DNA of 64,000 bases from an uncultured Agathobaculum sp. (GCF_944380985.1 NZ_CALWJJ010000006.1:56035-120034); one strand, 5' to 3'; positions 9,026 to 20,657 are shown, counted from the stretch's first letter. Translations and numbers: made by a program. Notes: a model not told the origin generated them from the letters alone.

Positions 9026-10390
9026 TTATTTCAGATCGGCGACCAATGCCTTGAACAGCTTACCCCGCTCCATAAAATTCCGGAATCGGTCAAAGGACGC
9101 GCTTGCCGGGCTCATTATCACGATGTCGCCCGGCTGTGCCTGCATATAAGCTTGCTGCACCGCAGCCTCCAGGCTTTCCACCTCGATGATTGGCGGGTGT
9201 TCGCCTTCGGCCGCAAGCACGCAGTCACGGATCTTGGGCGCAGTCGCACCGGTCAGGATGAGCAGCTTGACATGTTCACAGATCGGCTCGCCAAGCACAT
9301 CGTAGGGAAGGTGCTTATCGTAGCCGCCCGCGATCAGAATCACTTTTTGCTGGAAAGACTCCAGGCCGGCCTTGGTGCGCGACGGGCTAGAAGCGATCGA
9401 ATCATTATAGTATTTAACGCCGTCTTTTTCGCGCACAAACTCGATACGATGCTCGACGCCGCCAAAGGTGGTCGCCACCGCGCGGATGTCGTCATCCGAC
9501 ACATAGCTCTGCACGACAGCCGCCGCCATCATCATGTTGTATACATTGTGTGCACCCGGGATGCGTATGTCGGCCGCGGGCATCAGCTCGCGCCGCATGC
9601 CACCCTTGGCGATATAGATCATGTCGTCCTTGAGAAAGACGCCGTTTGCCAGCTCCTGTGTTTTGCTGGTGCAAAACAGGTTGCCTGAGGCGTGCAGTGA
9701 GCGTGTGACCTCATCATCGAGGTTGAGCACCAGACGATCGCCCTCCTGCTGGCTGCGGTAGATCTCGGTTTTGGCCTGCACGTACTCGTCAAAATCCTTG
9801 TGATAATCGAGATGATTGGGCGATAAATTGGTGATCGCCGCTACATGCGGCGAATGCTTCATGCCCATGAGCTGGAAAGAGGAAAGTTCGACAACGGCGA
9901 GATCGCCCGGCTGCATCTCATTTACATGCGGTAGCAGCGGCGTGCCGATGTTGCCGCCGAGGTATACGGTGTAGCCCGCGTGCTTTAGCATTTCGCTGAC
10001 AAGCGTGGTCGTGGTCGTCTTGCCGTCCGAACCGGTCACGCCTATGATCGGACACGGGCAGACTGTGAAAAATAGCTCCATCTCGCTGGTAATCTCCGAG
10101 CCGTTTGCACGCGCTTTTTCTAAAAAACGCGGATGCACGCCGGGCGTACGGAAGATCACATCCTCGTCTAGCGCGTCAAGATAGTGCGCGCCGAGCACAA
10201 AATCCACGCCTAAGGTGGCAAGCGTGGCGTATCTGTCCTCAAGCTCGGTAGGGTCCTTTTTGTCGTGTACGGTTACCTGGACGCCGGCAGCGCGTAGCAT
10301 GCGAATGAGCGGCATATTGCTCACCCCTGCGCCGATTACACCGACCCTTTTATCCAAAAGGCTGCCAAAGTATTGTTCCAATGCTGTCAT
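9026..10390 (-). CDS. murD: UDP-N-acetylmuramoyl-L-alanine--D-glutamate ligase
   Basis: MurD adds D-glutamate to UDP-MurNAc-L-Ala in the cytoplasmic phase of peptidoglycan synthesis. The 454-residue length is typical. An N-terminal Rossmann start GVIGAGVSN (17-25) is followed by the Mur ligase ATP-binding motif GVTGSDGKTTT at residues 117-127, an NLSPNHLDYH segment, and the C-terminal region with AGGYDKHLPY. The gene stands alone, outside any dcw cluster, with its own promoter that diverges from rnpB. It reads leftward into the terminator shared with addA. Confidence 0.95.
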   Translation of the reverse strand: MTALEQYFGSLLDKRVGVIGAGVSNMPLIRMLRAAGVQVTVHDKKDPTELEDRYATLATLGVDFVLGAHYLDALDEDVIFRTPGVHPRFLEKARANGSEITSEMELFFTVCPCPIIGVTGSDGKTTTTTLVSEMLKHAGYTVYLGGNIGTPLLPHVNEMQPGDLAVVELSSFQLMGMKHSPHVAAITNLSPNHLDYHKDFDEYVQAKTEIYRSQQEGDRLVLNLDDEVTRSLHASGNLFCTSKTQELANGVFLKDDMIYIAKGGMRRELMPAADIRIPGAHNVYNMMMAAAVVQSYVSDDDIRAVATTFGGVEHRIEFVREKDGVKYYNDSIASSPSRTKAGLESFQQKVILIAGGYDKHLPYDVLGEPICEHVKLLILTGATAPKIRDCVLAAEGEHPPIIEVESLEAAVQQAYMQAQPGDIVIMSPASASFDRFRNFMERGKLFKALVADLK

Positions 10391-10422
10391 AAATGCGTAA
10401 CACCGCCTTTTTCTCGTGTAAC

Positions 10423-10451
10423 AGTATACAGGAATTTTGCCCTTTTGGCAA
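10423..10451 (-). promoter_or_regulatory. Promoter for murD
   Basis: On the minus strand TTGCCA and TATACT are separated by 17 bases (plus-strand TGGCAA 10446-10451 and AGTATA 10423-10428), about 30 bases upstream of the murD ATG. Confidence 0.65.
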
Positions 10452-10458
10452 GTACGGT

Positions 10459-10487
10459 TTGACGGCGGCTGGTTTTTGGGGTATACT
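10459..10487 (+). promoter_or_regulatory. Promoter for rnpB
   Basis: TTGACG at 10459-10464 and TATACT at 10482-10487 are separated by 17 bases. The RNA would begin about 7-8 bases later, which matches the first base of the P1 helix. Confidence 0.8.
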
Positions 10488-10494
10488 GAAAACC

Positions 10495-10836
10495 ATGACT
10501 GGTGCAGACGGTCGCGTGCATAGGCATGAGGAAAGTCCGGGCTGCACAGGGCAAGGATAACGGATAACGTCCGCCGGGGGCGACCCTAGGAATAGTGCAA
10601 CAGAGATATACCGCCTTTTTCGGTGCTTGCACTGAAAAGGGTAAGGGTGGAAAGGCGAGGTAAGAGCTCACCGCGCCCCATGGTAACATGGGGGGCCTGT
10701 AAACTCTATCCGCAGCAACGCCGACAGGAACCATGGGCGGCCCGCCCGTTCCGACTGGCGGCTTGAGGCGAGCGGTAACGCGCGTCCCAGACAGATGACC
10801 GTCCAACGACAGAACCCGGCTTATCGCACCAGTCAT
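10495..10836 (+). ncRNA. rnpB: RNase P RNA
   Basis: This is the catalytic RNA that removes 5' leaders from precursor tRNAs. The 5' end ATGACTGGTGC pairs with the 3' end GCACCAGTCAT to form helix P1. The conserved core GAGGAAAGTCCGGGCT follows near the 5' end, and its partner CAGAACCCGGCTTA lies near the 3' end. The length of about 342 nt fits the bacterial A-type better than the Bacillus B-type, but I did not fold it. A consensus promoter lies immediately upstream and a palindromic terminator immediately downstream. Confidence 0.93.
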
Positions 10837-10840
10837 GTAG

Positions 10841-10867
10841 AAAAAGGCGCTCGTACGAGCGCCTTTT

Positions 10868-10868
<1 letters not shown>
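10841..10868. terminator. Bidirectional terminator shared by rnpB and rpoD
   Basis: The sequence is a perfect palindrome centred on GTAC, with arms AAAAAGGCGCTC and GAGCGCCTTTTT. It ends rnpB from the left and rpoD from the right, and touches the rpoD stop codon. Confidence 0.9.
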
Positions 10869-12086
<1,218 letters not shown>

Positions 12087-12103
<17 letters not shown>

Positions 12104-13865
12104 ATCGTTTGTCCTCCCGCGTTTTGTTTTTTATGCGTCCGAAAGTCAGCAGCGGATCCTCACCTGTTTGGGTGATCGACCCATCTCGGACACGTTGCAT
12201 TCGGATTGTATCTATGTATTCGGCAAGTGCCTGCCGGTGCTCGCCGGGCGGTACGCTCTGTTCAAGAATAGAGGAGAGCAGCCCCATTTCACCTGGCGCG
12301 AGCCAGCCCTCAAACGGCACGATGTCCACCATCTGGCCTTCTTGATCGAGTGCGAGCACGCGCTCATATATCTTACGCAGCACGGGCGAAGAAAACCACG
12401 CTGGCGGTAAGGCAGTTTCAATTCCTGCGATCAGCTTCTGATCGGAGAACAGCAGCCGCAGCACGTTTTCCTCAGCCTTGGCGGATTTAATATCGGCGTA
12501 GGCGAGCGCACGATCCTTGGGCTGCGCCATGCCGACCGGCGAGCGGATCTCACGCCGCTCGGCAGCGCGCTGTTTTTTCCGCCGCACGCTAAGCTCGCGC
12601 CGCACCTCGACGTTCACTGCCTCGGCGGTTACGCCGGCCATTTTGGCCGCGCGCCCAGCGTAAACCTCGCGCTCAATCGAGCTGTCGATCCCTGCAAGCA
12701 TGCGCGCCGCTTCACGTAAGAACTGCACGCGATCCTCGTCGTCCTCGAGGTCGTACCTGTCCGCAATCTGTTCGAGACGATAGGCGTTGTGATCTTCGCT
12801 GCGTTCGATCAAGCCGCGGAAAGCGTCCGCGCCGCGCGCTTTGATGAACTCATCTGGGTCCTTAGCGCCGGGAATCTTCAGCACCTTCACCTGCAAGTCG
12901 CATTTTTTCAGCATGTCGATGGCACGCTGTGCCGCCGCCTGGCCTGCACCGTCCGCATCATAGGATATGACGACCTGGCTGACATGCCGGGCGATGATGC
13001 GCGCCTGCTCTTCGGTCAGTGAGGTGCCGAGCGAGGCGACCGCGCTGTCAAACCCTGCCTGGTGCAGTGCAATTACGTCCATATATCCTTCGGCCAGGAT
13101 GAAATAAGGGCTTTTTGTTGTCTTGGCCAGATTGAGCGCAAACAGGTTGCGGCTTTTGTGGAAGATCGGCGTTTCGGGCGAGTTGAGATACTTGGGTTTG
13201 CTGTCGTCTAATACGCGTCCGCCAAAGGCGATTACGTTGCCGCGCACATCGATAATGGGGAAAATGACGCGGTTTCGGAAGCGATCGTAAATGCGTCCTT
13301 TTTCACTGCGGCTGACAAGGCCGGCGTCCAGCAGCTCGTCGCGCGTGTAGCCTTTTGCGGTCATTGCGTCCAGCAGAGCGTGGAACGAGTCGGGGGCGTA
13401 GCCAAGACCGAAGCGGTTCATCGTTCGCCGGTGCAGGCCACGGCCGAGAAAATACTGCTGCGGCATGCGGTTTTCCGGCCGCCATAGGGTTTCGTAGTAG
13501 AACCGGGCCGCATCCTTGCACAGTGCATACAGGCGATCGCGTCGACGCGCTGCCTGCCGGTCGGCCTCGCCCTGCTCAGGTACCTGCATGCCCACGCGTG
13601 CGGCGAGAAAACGCACTGCGTCCGGAAACTCCAGTCCTTCGGCCTTCATTACAAAGGTGAGCACACCTCCGCCCGCGCCGCAGCCAAAGCAGTGAAAGAT
13701 CTGTTTGTCCGGCGATACAGAGAACGACGGGGTCTTTTCATTGTGGAAGGGGCAAAGGCCAAAATAGTTTGCGCCGCTCTTTTTCAGTTGCACATATTGG
13801 GATACCACATCCACAATATCATTACGCGCGGATAGTTCGTCCAGAAAAATGCGGTCAAACGGCAA
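12087..13865 (-). CDS. dnaG: DNA primase
   Basis: DnaG synthesises RNA primers at the replication fork. The 592-residue protein begins with a CHC2 zinc-binding domain ([11 protein letters not shown] then HCFGCGAGG, about residues 38-65). A TOPRIM catalytic core follows ([14 protein letters not shown], then [13 protein letters not shown]), with a C-terminal region for DnaB helicase contact. The start is TTG at 13865 with GGGAGGTGG 9 bases upstream; the first downstream ATG would remove the zinc domain. It sits between dgt and rpoD, the classic Firmicute macromolecular-synthesis arrangement, and overlaps rpoD. Confidence 0.96.
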
Positions 13866-13900
13866 TTTTGCCCACCTCCCTCGTAGGATAACCGGGTTTG

Positions 13901-14902
13901 TTATTCTTCAATCTTATTCCAGCTTTTCGGAATAAACAATTTCTTATAAACCGAGATCGAGTACCGATCAGTCATGCAGGCGATATAATCGCATACCACG
14001 CGTTCGAGCGGCTCGCCCTGTGTCATTAGTACAAAGTAATCGCCCGGCAGTTCGTCCGGATGTGCAACAAAGTATTCATACAGGCTGCGCAGCATGCTTT
14101 TTGCGCGCTGCTCTTCGCTTTGCGCCTCGGTGCCGCGGTAAACATGATCAAACATGAACTGGCGCAATTCCAGCATATCGTCATGTACCTGCGCATCCAT
14201 GCCAATATCCTGGTGGCGGTGGCCATATTCGATCATCGCGGCTACCATGGTATCGATGCGCTTGCCATGGGTGTCGCCCAAGCGGTGGAGCAGATACTGC
14301 GGAATATCGCTCGCTTTGATCAGTCCGGCGCGCACTGCGTCATCAATATCGTGGTTGATATAGGCGATGCGGTCGGCGTAGTGGATGATGCGCCCCTCGG
14401 GCGTGTCCGCTTTTTTGGCGCCTGTGTGGCACACGATGCCGTCGCGCACCTCGCGCGTTAGATTGAGATCCTCCAGAACGTCTACCATGCGCAGGCTCTG
14501 CTCGTTGTGGCGAAAGCCGAATGGGCAGACCTCGGCCAGCGCGCGCTCGCCCGCGTGGCCAAAGGGCGTATGCCCGAGATCATGCCCGAGCGCGATTGCC
14601 TCGGTCAGATCTTCATTAAGGCGCAGGGCACGCGCAATCGTGCGCGCGATCTGCGCAACCTCGAGCGTATGGGTCAGTCGGGCGCGGTAGTGGTCGCCCT
14701 CGGGCGAGATAAATACTTGTGTCTTGTTCGACAGCCGCCGGAATGACTTGGAATGAATGATGCGGTCGCGGTCTCGCTGGAAGTCGGTGCGGTAGGGGCA
14801 GGGGGTCATCGGACGCAGATGGCCCTTGGAGGAATCTGCAAAGGTTGCCCACGGGGCAAGCGTCTGCTGCTCCCGCTGCTCCTGCTGTTCGCGGATGGTC
14901 AT
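13901..14902 (-). CDS. dgt: Deoxyguanosinetriphosphate triphosphohydrolase-like protein
   Basis: This HD-domain enzyme family cleaves dNTPs, typically dGTP, to the nucleoside and triphosphate. In the 333-residue protein the metal-binding histidines and aspartates appear in RLTHTLEVAQIART and in ALGHDLGHTPFGHAGE, and the substrate-binding N-terminal segment RDRDRIIHSKSFRRL precedes them. Length and motifs fit the Firmicute dGTPase-like group found directly upstream of dnaG. The ATG has AGGAGGG 8 bases upstream. The true nucleotide preference cannot be read from sequence. Confidence 0.9.
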   Translation of the reverse strand: MTIREQQEQREQQTLAPWATFADSSKGHLRPMTPCPYRTDFQRDRDRIIHSKSFRRLSNKTQVFISPEGDHYRARLTHTLEVAQIARTIARALRLNEDLTEAIALGHDLGHTPFGHAGERALAEVCPFGFRHNEQSLRMVDVLEDLNLTREVRDGIVCHTGAKKADTPEGRIIHYADRIAYINHDIDDAVRAGLIKASDIPQYLLHRLGDTHGKRIDTMVAAMIEYGHRHQDIGMDAQVHDDMLELRQFMFDHVYRGTEAQSEEQRAKSMLRSLYEYFVAHPDELPGDYFVLMTQGEPLERVVCDYIACMTDRYSISVYKKLFIPKSWNKIEE

Positions 14903-15003
14903 GGCGCATCCCTCCTGTCTGTAAGCAAATTGTGATTCAATATATTTATACTGTAGGATTGTGAAAAATCCTTTTTTATGAGCGCATAAAAATCAAAAAA
15001 ATT

Positions 15004-15639
15004 CTATTTCACCTGCCGGCCCATGAACCGGGTCTCAACGACCTCAGCATAGACCGTGCCGGCAGTCGCCTCGGCAAGCGCGTCGTTCAGCGCGGATTCT
15101 GTGCCCGCAGGAAGCGTAACGGTCAGCGTTACATCCGCGCTGTAATCAGTTTCGCTGACCACGCAGTCATGATCCGGCAGCAGGTGCAAAACGATCTCAT
15201 ACAGATGGTATGGGCAGGCGATCAGCGCGACTGTATACAGGCTCATGCGCTGCACGCCCGCCGCCGCTACTGCAAGCTGCGCGCCCTGCGTATAAGCGCG
15301 CACAAGTCCGCCTGTGCCGAGCAGCACGCCGCCGAAGTAGCGCGTTACAACGCAGCATACATCCACGAGGTTTTCGTGCCGAAGCACGTCTAAAATAGGC
15401 ATGCCTGCCGTACCCTGAGGCTCGCCGTCGTCCGAATAGCGCATGATATTGCCCTCGCGCAGGATGTAGGCGTAGCAGTGGTGGGTTGCATCCCAGTAGG
15501 TGTCGCGCATTTCACGGATCCTGGCCGTGGCTTGTTCGGCGGTTTCGACATGCCACAGCCGACCGGTGAACTTGGAGCGCTTTTCTTCAAACTTGTCCTC
15601 GCTATAATCGCGAAAGGGTACAAAATAATCTCTTTCCAT
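15004..15639 (-). CDS. YigZ/IMPACT family protein
   Basis: This is a conserved two-domain protein of the UPF0029 (IMPACT) family, whose biochemical role in bacteria is not settled. The 211-residue length is typical. The family signature LGTGGLVRAYTQGA lies in the first domain and a ferredoxin-like second domain (VTLTVTLPAG) closes the protein. I start at ATG 15639, where an AAAGGG site is well spaced; a GTG directly before it would add one residue. It sits between dgt and hflX on the same strand, without overlap to either. Confidence 0.85.
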   Translation of the reverse strand: MERDYFVPFRDYSEDKFEEKRSKFTGRLWHVETAEQATARIREMRDTYWDATHHCYAYILREGNIMRYSDDGEPQGTAGMPILDVLRHENLVDVCCVVTRYFGGVLLGTGGLVRAYTQGAQLAVAAAGVQRMSLYTVALIACPYHLYEIVLHLLPDHDCVVSETDYSADVTLTVTLPAGTESALNDALAEATAGTVYAEVVETRFMGRQVK

Positions 15640-15700
15640 CACAACACCCTTTAAAAATAGAAAAATGCAGATGGGCCTGTGCGCTGTACCGCTGCGTTTT

Positions 15701-16993
<1,293 letters not shown>

Positions 16994-17029
16994 ATGATTT
17001 TTCCTCCGTTTGACGGCACAGGGAAACAA

Positions 17030-17056
17030 AAAGCCATCGAACCCATGTTTCGATGG
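17030..17056 (-). terminator. Terminator after rpmE
   Basis: AAAGCCATCGAA and TTCGATGGCTTT pair around a CCCATG loop. The minus strand runs into a T tract after the stem, 8 bases past the rpmE stop codon. Confidence 0.8.
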
Positions 17057-17064
17057 CTTTGATG

Positions 17065-17268
17065 TTACTTGTCCAGATTGAAACGCTTTTTGAAGCGATC
17101 AACACGTCCGCCGGTGTCTACCAGCTTCTGCTTGCCCGTGAAGAAAGGATGGCACTTGGAGCAAACGTCAACGACGATATTCTCCTTAGTGGAGCCGGTC
17201 TCAATGACATTGCCGCAGGCACAGCGGATGGTGGTCTGCTTGTACTCGGGATGGATGCCCTGTTTCAT
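17065..17268 (-). CDS. rpmE: Large-subunit ribosomal protein bL31
   Basis: bL31 lies at the bridge between the 50S and 30S subunits. The 67-residue protein begins [11 protein letters not shown] and has the four cysteines of the zinc-binding (C+) type: CAC near residues 16-18 and CSKC near 37-40. It ends with [11 protein letters not shown]. The zinc-containing form is the one used when zinc is plentiful. The ATG has GAGGTG upstream. It is a single-gene unit, bounded downstream by a hairpin terminator. Confidence 0.95.
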   Translation of the reverse strand: MKQGIHPEYKQTTIRCACGNVIETGSTKENIVVDVCSKCHPFFTGKQKLVDTGGRVDRFKKRFNLDK

Positions 17269-17356
17269 GTTGTTTCACCTCTTTCCACGGGAATTCGCAT
17301 AGTAATTATCACAGTCGTAAAATTATGATACCATAACTGTCGGCAGAATGCAAGCA

Positions 17357-17815
17357 CTATTTTTCGTATATGAGCTTGTCGGCCGTCCAGCCATGAAGTA
17401 CTGGTAGCATGGATGCGGCAAGGCGCTTTGCACCCGCAAGATCGTGCAACAGATAGTTGCCGCATTCAACGCGGCTCGCGCCTGGAATCTCGCCTTCATA
17501 CGAGGCGATAAAGGCCATACTGTCCTGCACAAGCGCGATCGCGTCCTCGGGCTGCATATCACGCACAAGAAAATAAAAGCCGGTCTGGCAGCCCATCGGC
17601 CCACAATAGATAATTTGTTCGGCAAAACGGGAATTTCTGACATATGTGGCAAAAAGATGTTCAAACGTATGCCCTGCCGCAGGCTCGATATAGGAGCCCG
17701 CATTGGGGTAGACCATGCGGATGTCGTAGGTGGTCACATCGCCATCGATACGCGAGGTATACATACCGGGGCGCAATTTATCGTGGTTTACCTCAAAACT
17801 TGCGATGCGTTTCAT
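17357..17815 (-). CDS. luxS: S-ribosylhomocysteine lyase LuxS
   Basis: LuxS cleaves S-ribosylhomocysteine to homocysteine and DPD, the precursor of autoinducer-2, as part of the activated methyl cycle. The 152-residue protein has the metal ligands H49 and H53 (HTFEH) and C118 (ECGN), the catalytic C76 in GPMGCQTGFY and E52. The true start is ATG 17815, preceded by CAGGAGGGGG; longer in-frame readings lie in the upstream transporter gene. That start overlaps the MATE gene's TGA stop as ATGA, so the two are translated in a coupled way. No other methyl-cycle gene is adjacent. Confidence 0.95.
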   Translation of the reverse strand: MKRIASFEVNHDKLRPGMYTSRIDGDVTTYDIRMVYPNAGSYIEPAAGHTFEHLFATYVRNSRFAEQIIYCGPMGCQTGFYFLVRDMQPEDAIALVQDSMAFIASYEGEIPGASRVECGNYLLHDLAGAKRLAASMLPVLHGWTADKLIYEK

Positions 17816-19200
17816 GCTTTTGCCCCCTCCTGACCGGTGCCGATGTATTTCAGTTCGGTTGTATATTCCCGCCAGAGAAGCAGATAGGAAATAAGGAATG
17901 CTGCTGCTTCTGCAATCGGAAAAGAATACCAAAGCGCATCCAGGCCAAACCAGCGGCCAAGCACCCATGCGGCCGGCAGGATGATAATGAGCTGGCGGCA
18001 CACTGTGACGAGCAGGCTGTTCATACCGCGTGCGGTGGCCTGAAACAGGGTCGAATTGATGATGCCGAACGCCGCGCCGACAAAGGACAGGCTGATTGTT
18101 CGCAGCGCAGGCACGCCGACTGAGAGCATGTCCTGCATAGCCACAGCGTCCGTGCGGTCGACGAACATCATCAGCATGGCCTCGGGGAAGAGCTGGAATA
18201 CGATAAGACCGATTAGCATGATGATAACCGCGGTAAACAACGCGATGCGGTATGCGCCGAACATACGCTTTTTGTTACGCGCGCCGTAGTTATAGCCTAT
18301 CACCGGCAGCGCGCCCTGGTTGAGTCCAAACACCGGCATGAATACAAAGGTTTGCAGCTTGAAATACACCGCGAGTACATTGACCGCGGTTTGCGAAAAG
18401 CCGATCAGGATACCGTTAAGGCCGGCGGTCAGCACCGAGGTGATTGATTGCATGATGATGCCGGGCAGACCGACGCGGTAGATGTCCTTAACCGTTTGTA
18501 GGCGCCACTTGAATTTGCGCATGCTGAGATGCAACAGCTTTTGATGGCAAAACACGCCCCAAATGCCGATCAGCATACCAAAGATCTGACCGATCACGGT
18601 GGCGAGCGCCGCGCCGGTAACGCCCATCTCGGGGAATGGGCCGATGCCGAAGATCATCAACGGGTCCAGAATGATGTTGATGATCGCGCCGGTCAGGCCC
18701 TGTACCATTGGGATGATCATGTTGCCGGTCGACTGTTGCACCTTTTCGCACATCATCGAAATCATAACAAAGATGCTAAGGCCGACCGCGATGCGCGAAT
18801 ACTGTACGGCCTGCACGGCGACCTCGGGTTCCGCGCCGAATAGATTGACAAATACATTCGATAGCCCAAAGCCCAGCACAAGGAAGATGAGGCCGCCAAT
18901 AACTGATAGCGCGATGCCGTGCTCGGCAGCGGAGTTGGCATGCAGCTGCCGCTTTTCACCAAGGCGGCGCGAAATCAGGGAATTTACACCAACGCCCGTG
19001 CCTACGCCAATCGCAACGACCAGCGTTTGTAGCGGAAAAACCAGCGATACCGCTGCAAGTGCGCTTTGTGAATACTGCGCAACGAAGATGCTGTCGACGA
19101 TGTTATACAGTGCGTTAATCAGCATGGATAGCATCGCGGGCAGCGCCATTGAAAAAATCAGCGGACCCATGCGCGCAGTGCCCATTTTGTTTTCTTCCAA
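17812..19200 (-). CDS. MATE family efflux transporter
   Basis: MATE transporters export cationic drugs or metabolites using a Na+ or H+ gradient. The 462-residue protein has about 12 hydrophobic segments in two halves and the family start MGPLIFSMALPAMLSMLINALYN split over the first helix (residues about 11-33). It belongs to the DinF/NorM-like clostridial group. The start is TTG 19200, with AGGGGGAAG at good spacing. Its stop overlaps the luxS start by four bases. The substrate cannot be predicted; its coupling to luxS hints at a link with methyl-cycle metabolites. Confidence 0.88.
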   Translation of the reverse strand: MEENKMGTARMGPLIFSMALPAMLSMLINALYNIVDSIFVAQYSQSALAAVSLVFPLQTLVVAIGVGTGVGVNSLISRRLGEKRQLHANSAAEHGIALSVIGGLIFLVLGFGLSNVFVNLFGAEPEVAVQAVQYSRIAVGLSIFVMISMMCEKVQQSTGNMIIPMVQGLTGAIINIILDPLMIFGIGPFPEMGVTGAALATVIGQIFGMLIGIWGVFCHQKLLHLSMRKFKWRLQTVKDIYRVGLPGIIMQSITSVLTAGLNGILIGFSQTAVNVLAVYFKLQTFVFMPVFGLNQGALPVIGYNYGARNKKRMFGAYRIALFTAVIIMLIGLIVFQLFPEAMLMMFVDRTDAVAMQDMLSVGVPALRTISLSFVGAAFGIINSTLFQATARGMNSLLVTVCRQLIIILPAAWVLGRWFGLDALWYSFPIAEAAAFLISYLLLWREYTTELKYIGTGQEGAKA

Positions 19201-19222
19201 AATTCTTCCCCCTAACGATAAG

Positions 19223-19255
19223 TAAGCCGCATCGGAACTTGTCCGATGCAGCTTA
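19223..19255 (-). promoter_or_regulatory. Hairpin in the leader of the MATE-luxS operon
   Basis: GCATCGGA pairs with TCCGATGC, and outer arms TAAGC and GCTTA extend the stem past one mismatch. There is no T tract, so it is a weak terminator candidate for the HAD gene or a 5' leader hairpin for the MATE gene. A TATAAT (19269-19274 on the minus strand) lies just upstream, without a good -35. Confidence 0.4.
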
Positions 19256-19311
19256 TCATAAATTGTCTATTATAGTGTACGCTATTAAGCCGATATTTGC
19301 AAGACCTTTTG

Positions 19312-19968
19312 CTACAATTTTCCCCGTATTTCATCAAAAGATTTTTCGATTACAAGGTCGCTTGCGGCATATAGCTCATCCGTCCATGCAGCGTAGGCAG
19401 GTTCGGCCACGCCGCACACATAAAACCCGGCGCGCCTGGCGGTTGTGCAGGCGTAAGGTGCGTCTTCGAATACGGCGCACTCCGCGGGTGTCAGCCCCAG
19501 ATGTGCGGCTGCCTGCAAATAGATCGCAGGCTCTCGCTTGGATACGCCGATATCCTCGATTGTAAGCAGGCACGAGAAGTAATCCAGCATGCCGCGCTCG
19601 CGCAGGGCTTTTTCAGCGTGCCGGCGCGCGGTCAGCGTTGCAACGGCCATTTTTACGCCGCGGGCGCGCAGACCGTCGAGAAAATCCATAACGCCTGCCT
19701 TGGGCTTTGCGATAGAGGCGTATCGCGCGGTGATCAGCTTGTCCATACCGTCTAGCATGCCCTGCAAATCTACCGGCAGACCTGGATAGCGCTCAGTAAA
19801 ATACTGCGCGACCTGCGGTTGCGAGAAACCTTCGGTTACGGCGTAGTCCTGGTCGGTGATATGCACGCCAAACTGCGCAAGATACGTTTGCGTCAGCCGG
19901 TTCCATACCGGCATGGAATCAAGCAGCGTGCCGTCCATATCAAAAATTGCGCCTTTGAAACGATGCAT
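19312..19968 (-). CDS. HAD-superfamily hydrolase (beta-phosphoglucomutase-like)
   Basis: This is a Mg2+-dependent phosphatase or phosphomutase of HAD subfamily IA. The 218-residue protein shows motif I DMDGTLLDS with the nucleophile D10 and acid/base D12, then a helical cap with GMLDGMDKL, motif II VATLTARR and motif IV FEDAPYACTTARRAG. The start is ATG 19968 with AAAGGA upstream. The longer in-frame reading upstream runs into the chloride-channel remnant and is not real. The substrate is unknown; sugar phosphates are common in this group. Confidence 0.8.
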   Translation of the reverse strand: MHRFKGAIFDMDGTLLDSMPVWNRLTQTYLAQFGVHITDQDYAVTEGFSQPQVAQYFTERYPGLPVDLQGMLDGMDKLITARYASIAKPKAGVMDFLDGLRARGVKMAVATLTARRHAEKALRERGMLDYFSCLLTIEDIGVSKREPAIYLQAAAHLGLTPAECAVFEDAPYACTTARRAGFYVCGVAEPAYAAWTDELYAASDLVIEKSFDEIRGKL

Positions 19969-19997
19969 CGCGTTTCGTCCTTTCTGAAAATAGTGGG

Positions 19998-20455
19998 TTA
20001 TTTGGTTTTGCGGTCGATAAACTGCGGCCACATTTTGGAATATAGCATCTTCGGCTCGCTGTACAGCCCATAGTATCCGCTGAGCATATAGGAAACCGCG
20101 ATCGTGAGCGCGAACAGCGCCAGACCGTTTCCCGCCAAACAGCTCGTAGGCAAGCAAAATCGAGGTCAGCTGCGCGTTGGTCACGCCGCAGAACACAGCG
20201 GTCATGCCAAGGCCTGCCGAGAATGAGGGTGCAAGACCGAAAAACCCACCGTAGGCCGCACCTTCGCGGCCGGCCGATCCGCCGCACAGGTGGGTCAGTA
20301 CCGAGGTGGCAAAGATGGCGGGCGCAAGTCACAGCCGCGCCGGATGATTTTCGCGCACCGAGGTCAGGATGAAGTTGGTGCCGCGCTCGAGCGGCATGTC
20401 CGCTTTTTATACCAGAGCGCGATCAATATGCCTGCAAACGGCACAGGTACAGCAG
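19998..20455 (-). pseudogene. Decayed ClC-type chloride channel/antiporter
   Basis: Three reading frames together give pieces of a ClC protein: AVPVPFAGILIALWYKK, then MPLERGTNFILTSVRENHP, then LTHLCGGSAGREGAA, then GMTAVFCGVTNAQLTSIL, then IAVSYMLSGYYGLYSEPKM, ending in TAA at 19998-20000. There is an in-frame TGA after the SVRENHPARL piece, and frameshifts on both sides. GREGAA, normally in the first half, runs directly into the YGGFFGLAP region of the second half, so roughly 170 residues are missing. The gene is clearly inactivated. It shares strand with the flanking guaB and HAD genes. Confidence 0.8.
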
Positions 20456-20593
20456 CTAGCCGTACTTTGCATAGGTTTGGACCAGGCCGCCCGACCAGGC
20501 GGGCAGCCGGTTGTGTGCGTAGGCGTAGTAGATGCCGCACGCTTCGATACGGACTGCGGCGGCAAAGCTGTCCATCCATGCTGCAATATTCAT
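20456..20593 (-). CDS. 45-residue ORF, probably a fragment at the head of the ClC remnant
   Basis: The ORF begins at ATG 20593 with an AAAGGAG ribosome binding site and ends in TAG just before the first recognisable ClC residues, which continue in another frame. The peptide starts MNIAAWMDSFAAAVRIEACG and I do not recognise it. It may be the original N-terminus of the channel gene, now cut off by a frameshift, or a remnant of another gene. Confidence 0.35.
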   Translation of the reverse strand: MNIAAWMDSFAAAVRIEACGIYYAYAHNRLPAWSGGLVQTYAKYG

Positions 20594-20611
20594 CCGGATG
20601 GCTCCTTTCGA

Positions 20612-20643
20612 TAAGAATTGCCCCGCAACGCTTTGCGGGGCAG
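20612..20643 (-). terminator. Terminator-like hairpin after guaB
   Basis: TGCCCCGCAA and TTGCGGGGCA form a 10-bp stem around a 4-base loop, 15 bases past the guaB stop. The downstream minus-strand sequence ATTCTTATCG is only partly T-rich. Confidence 0.6.
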
Positions 20644-20657
20644 GAGATAGTCGCTTG

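Noticed and set aside
10495..10836. The rnpB region also holds frames open on the minus strand.
   Set aside because: The RNase P RNA core and P1 pairing explain the sequence fully.
19969..20205. A 79-codon upstream extension of the HAD phosphatase frame.
   Set aside because: The extra residues are part of the ClC remnant read through a frameshift; the ATG at 19968 has its own ribosome binding site and motif I follows at once.
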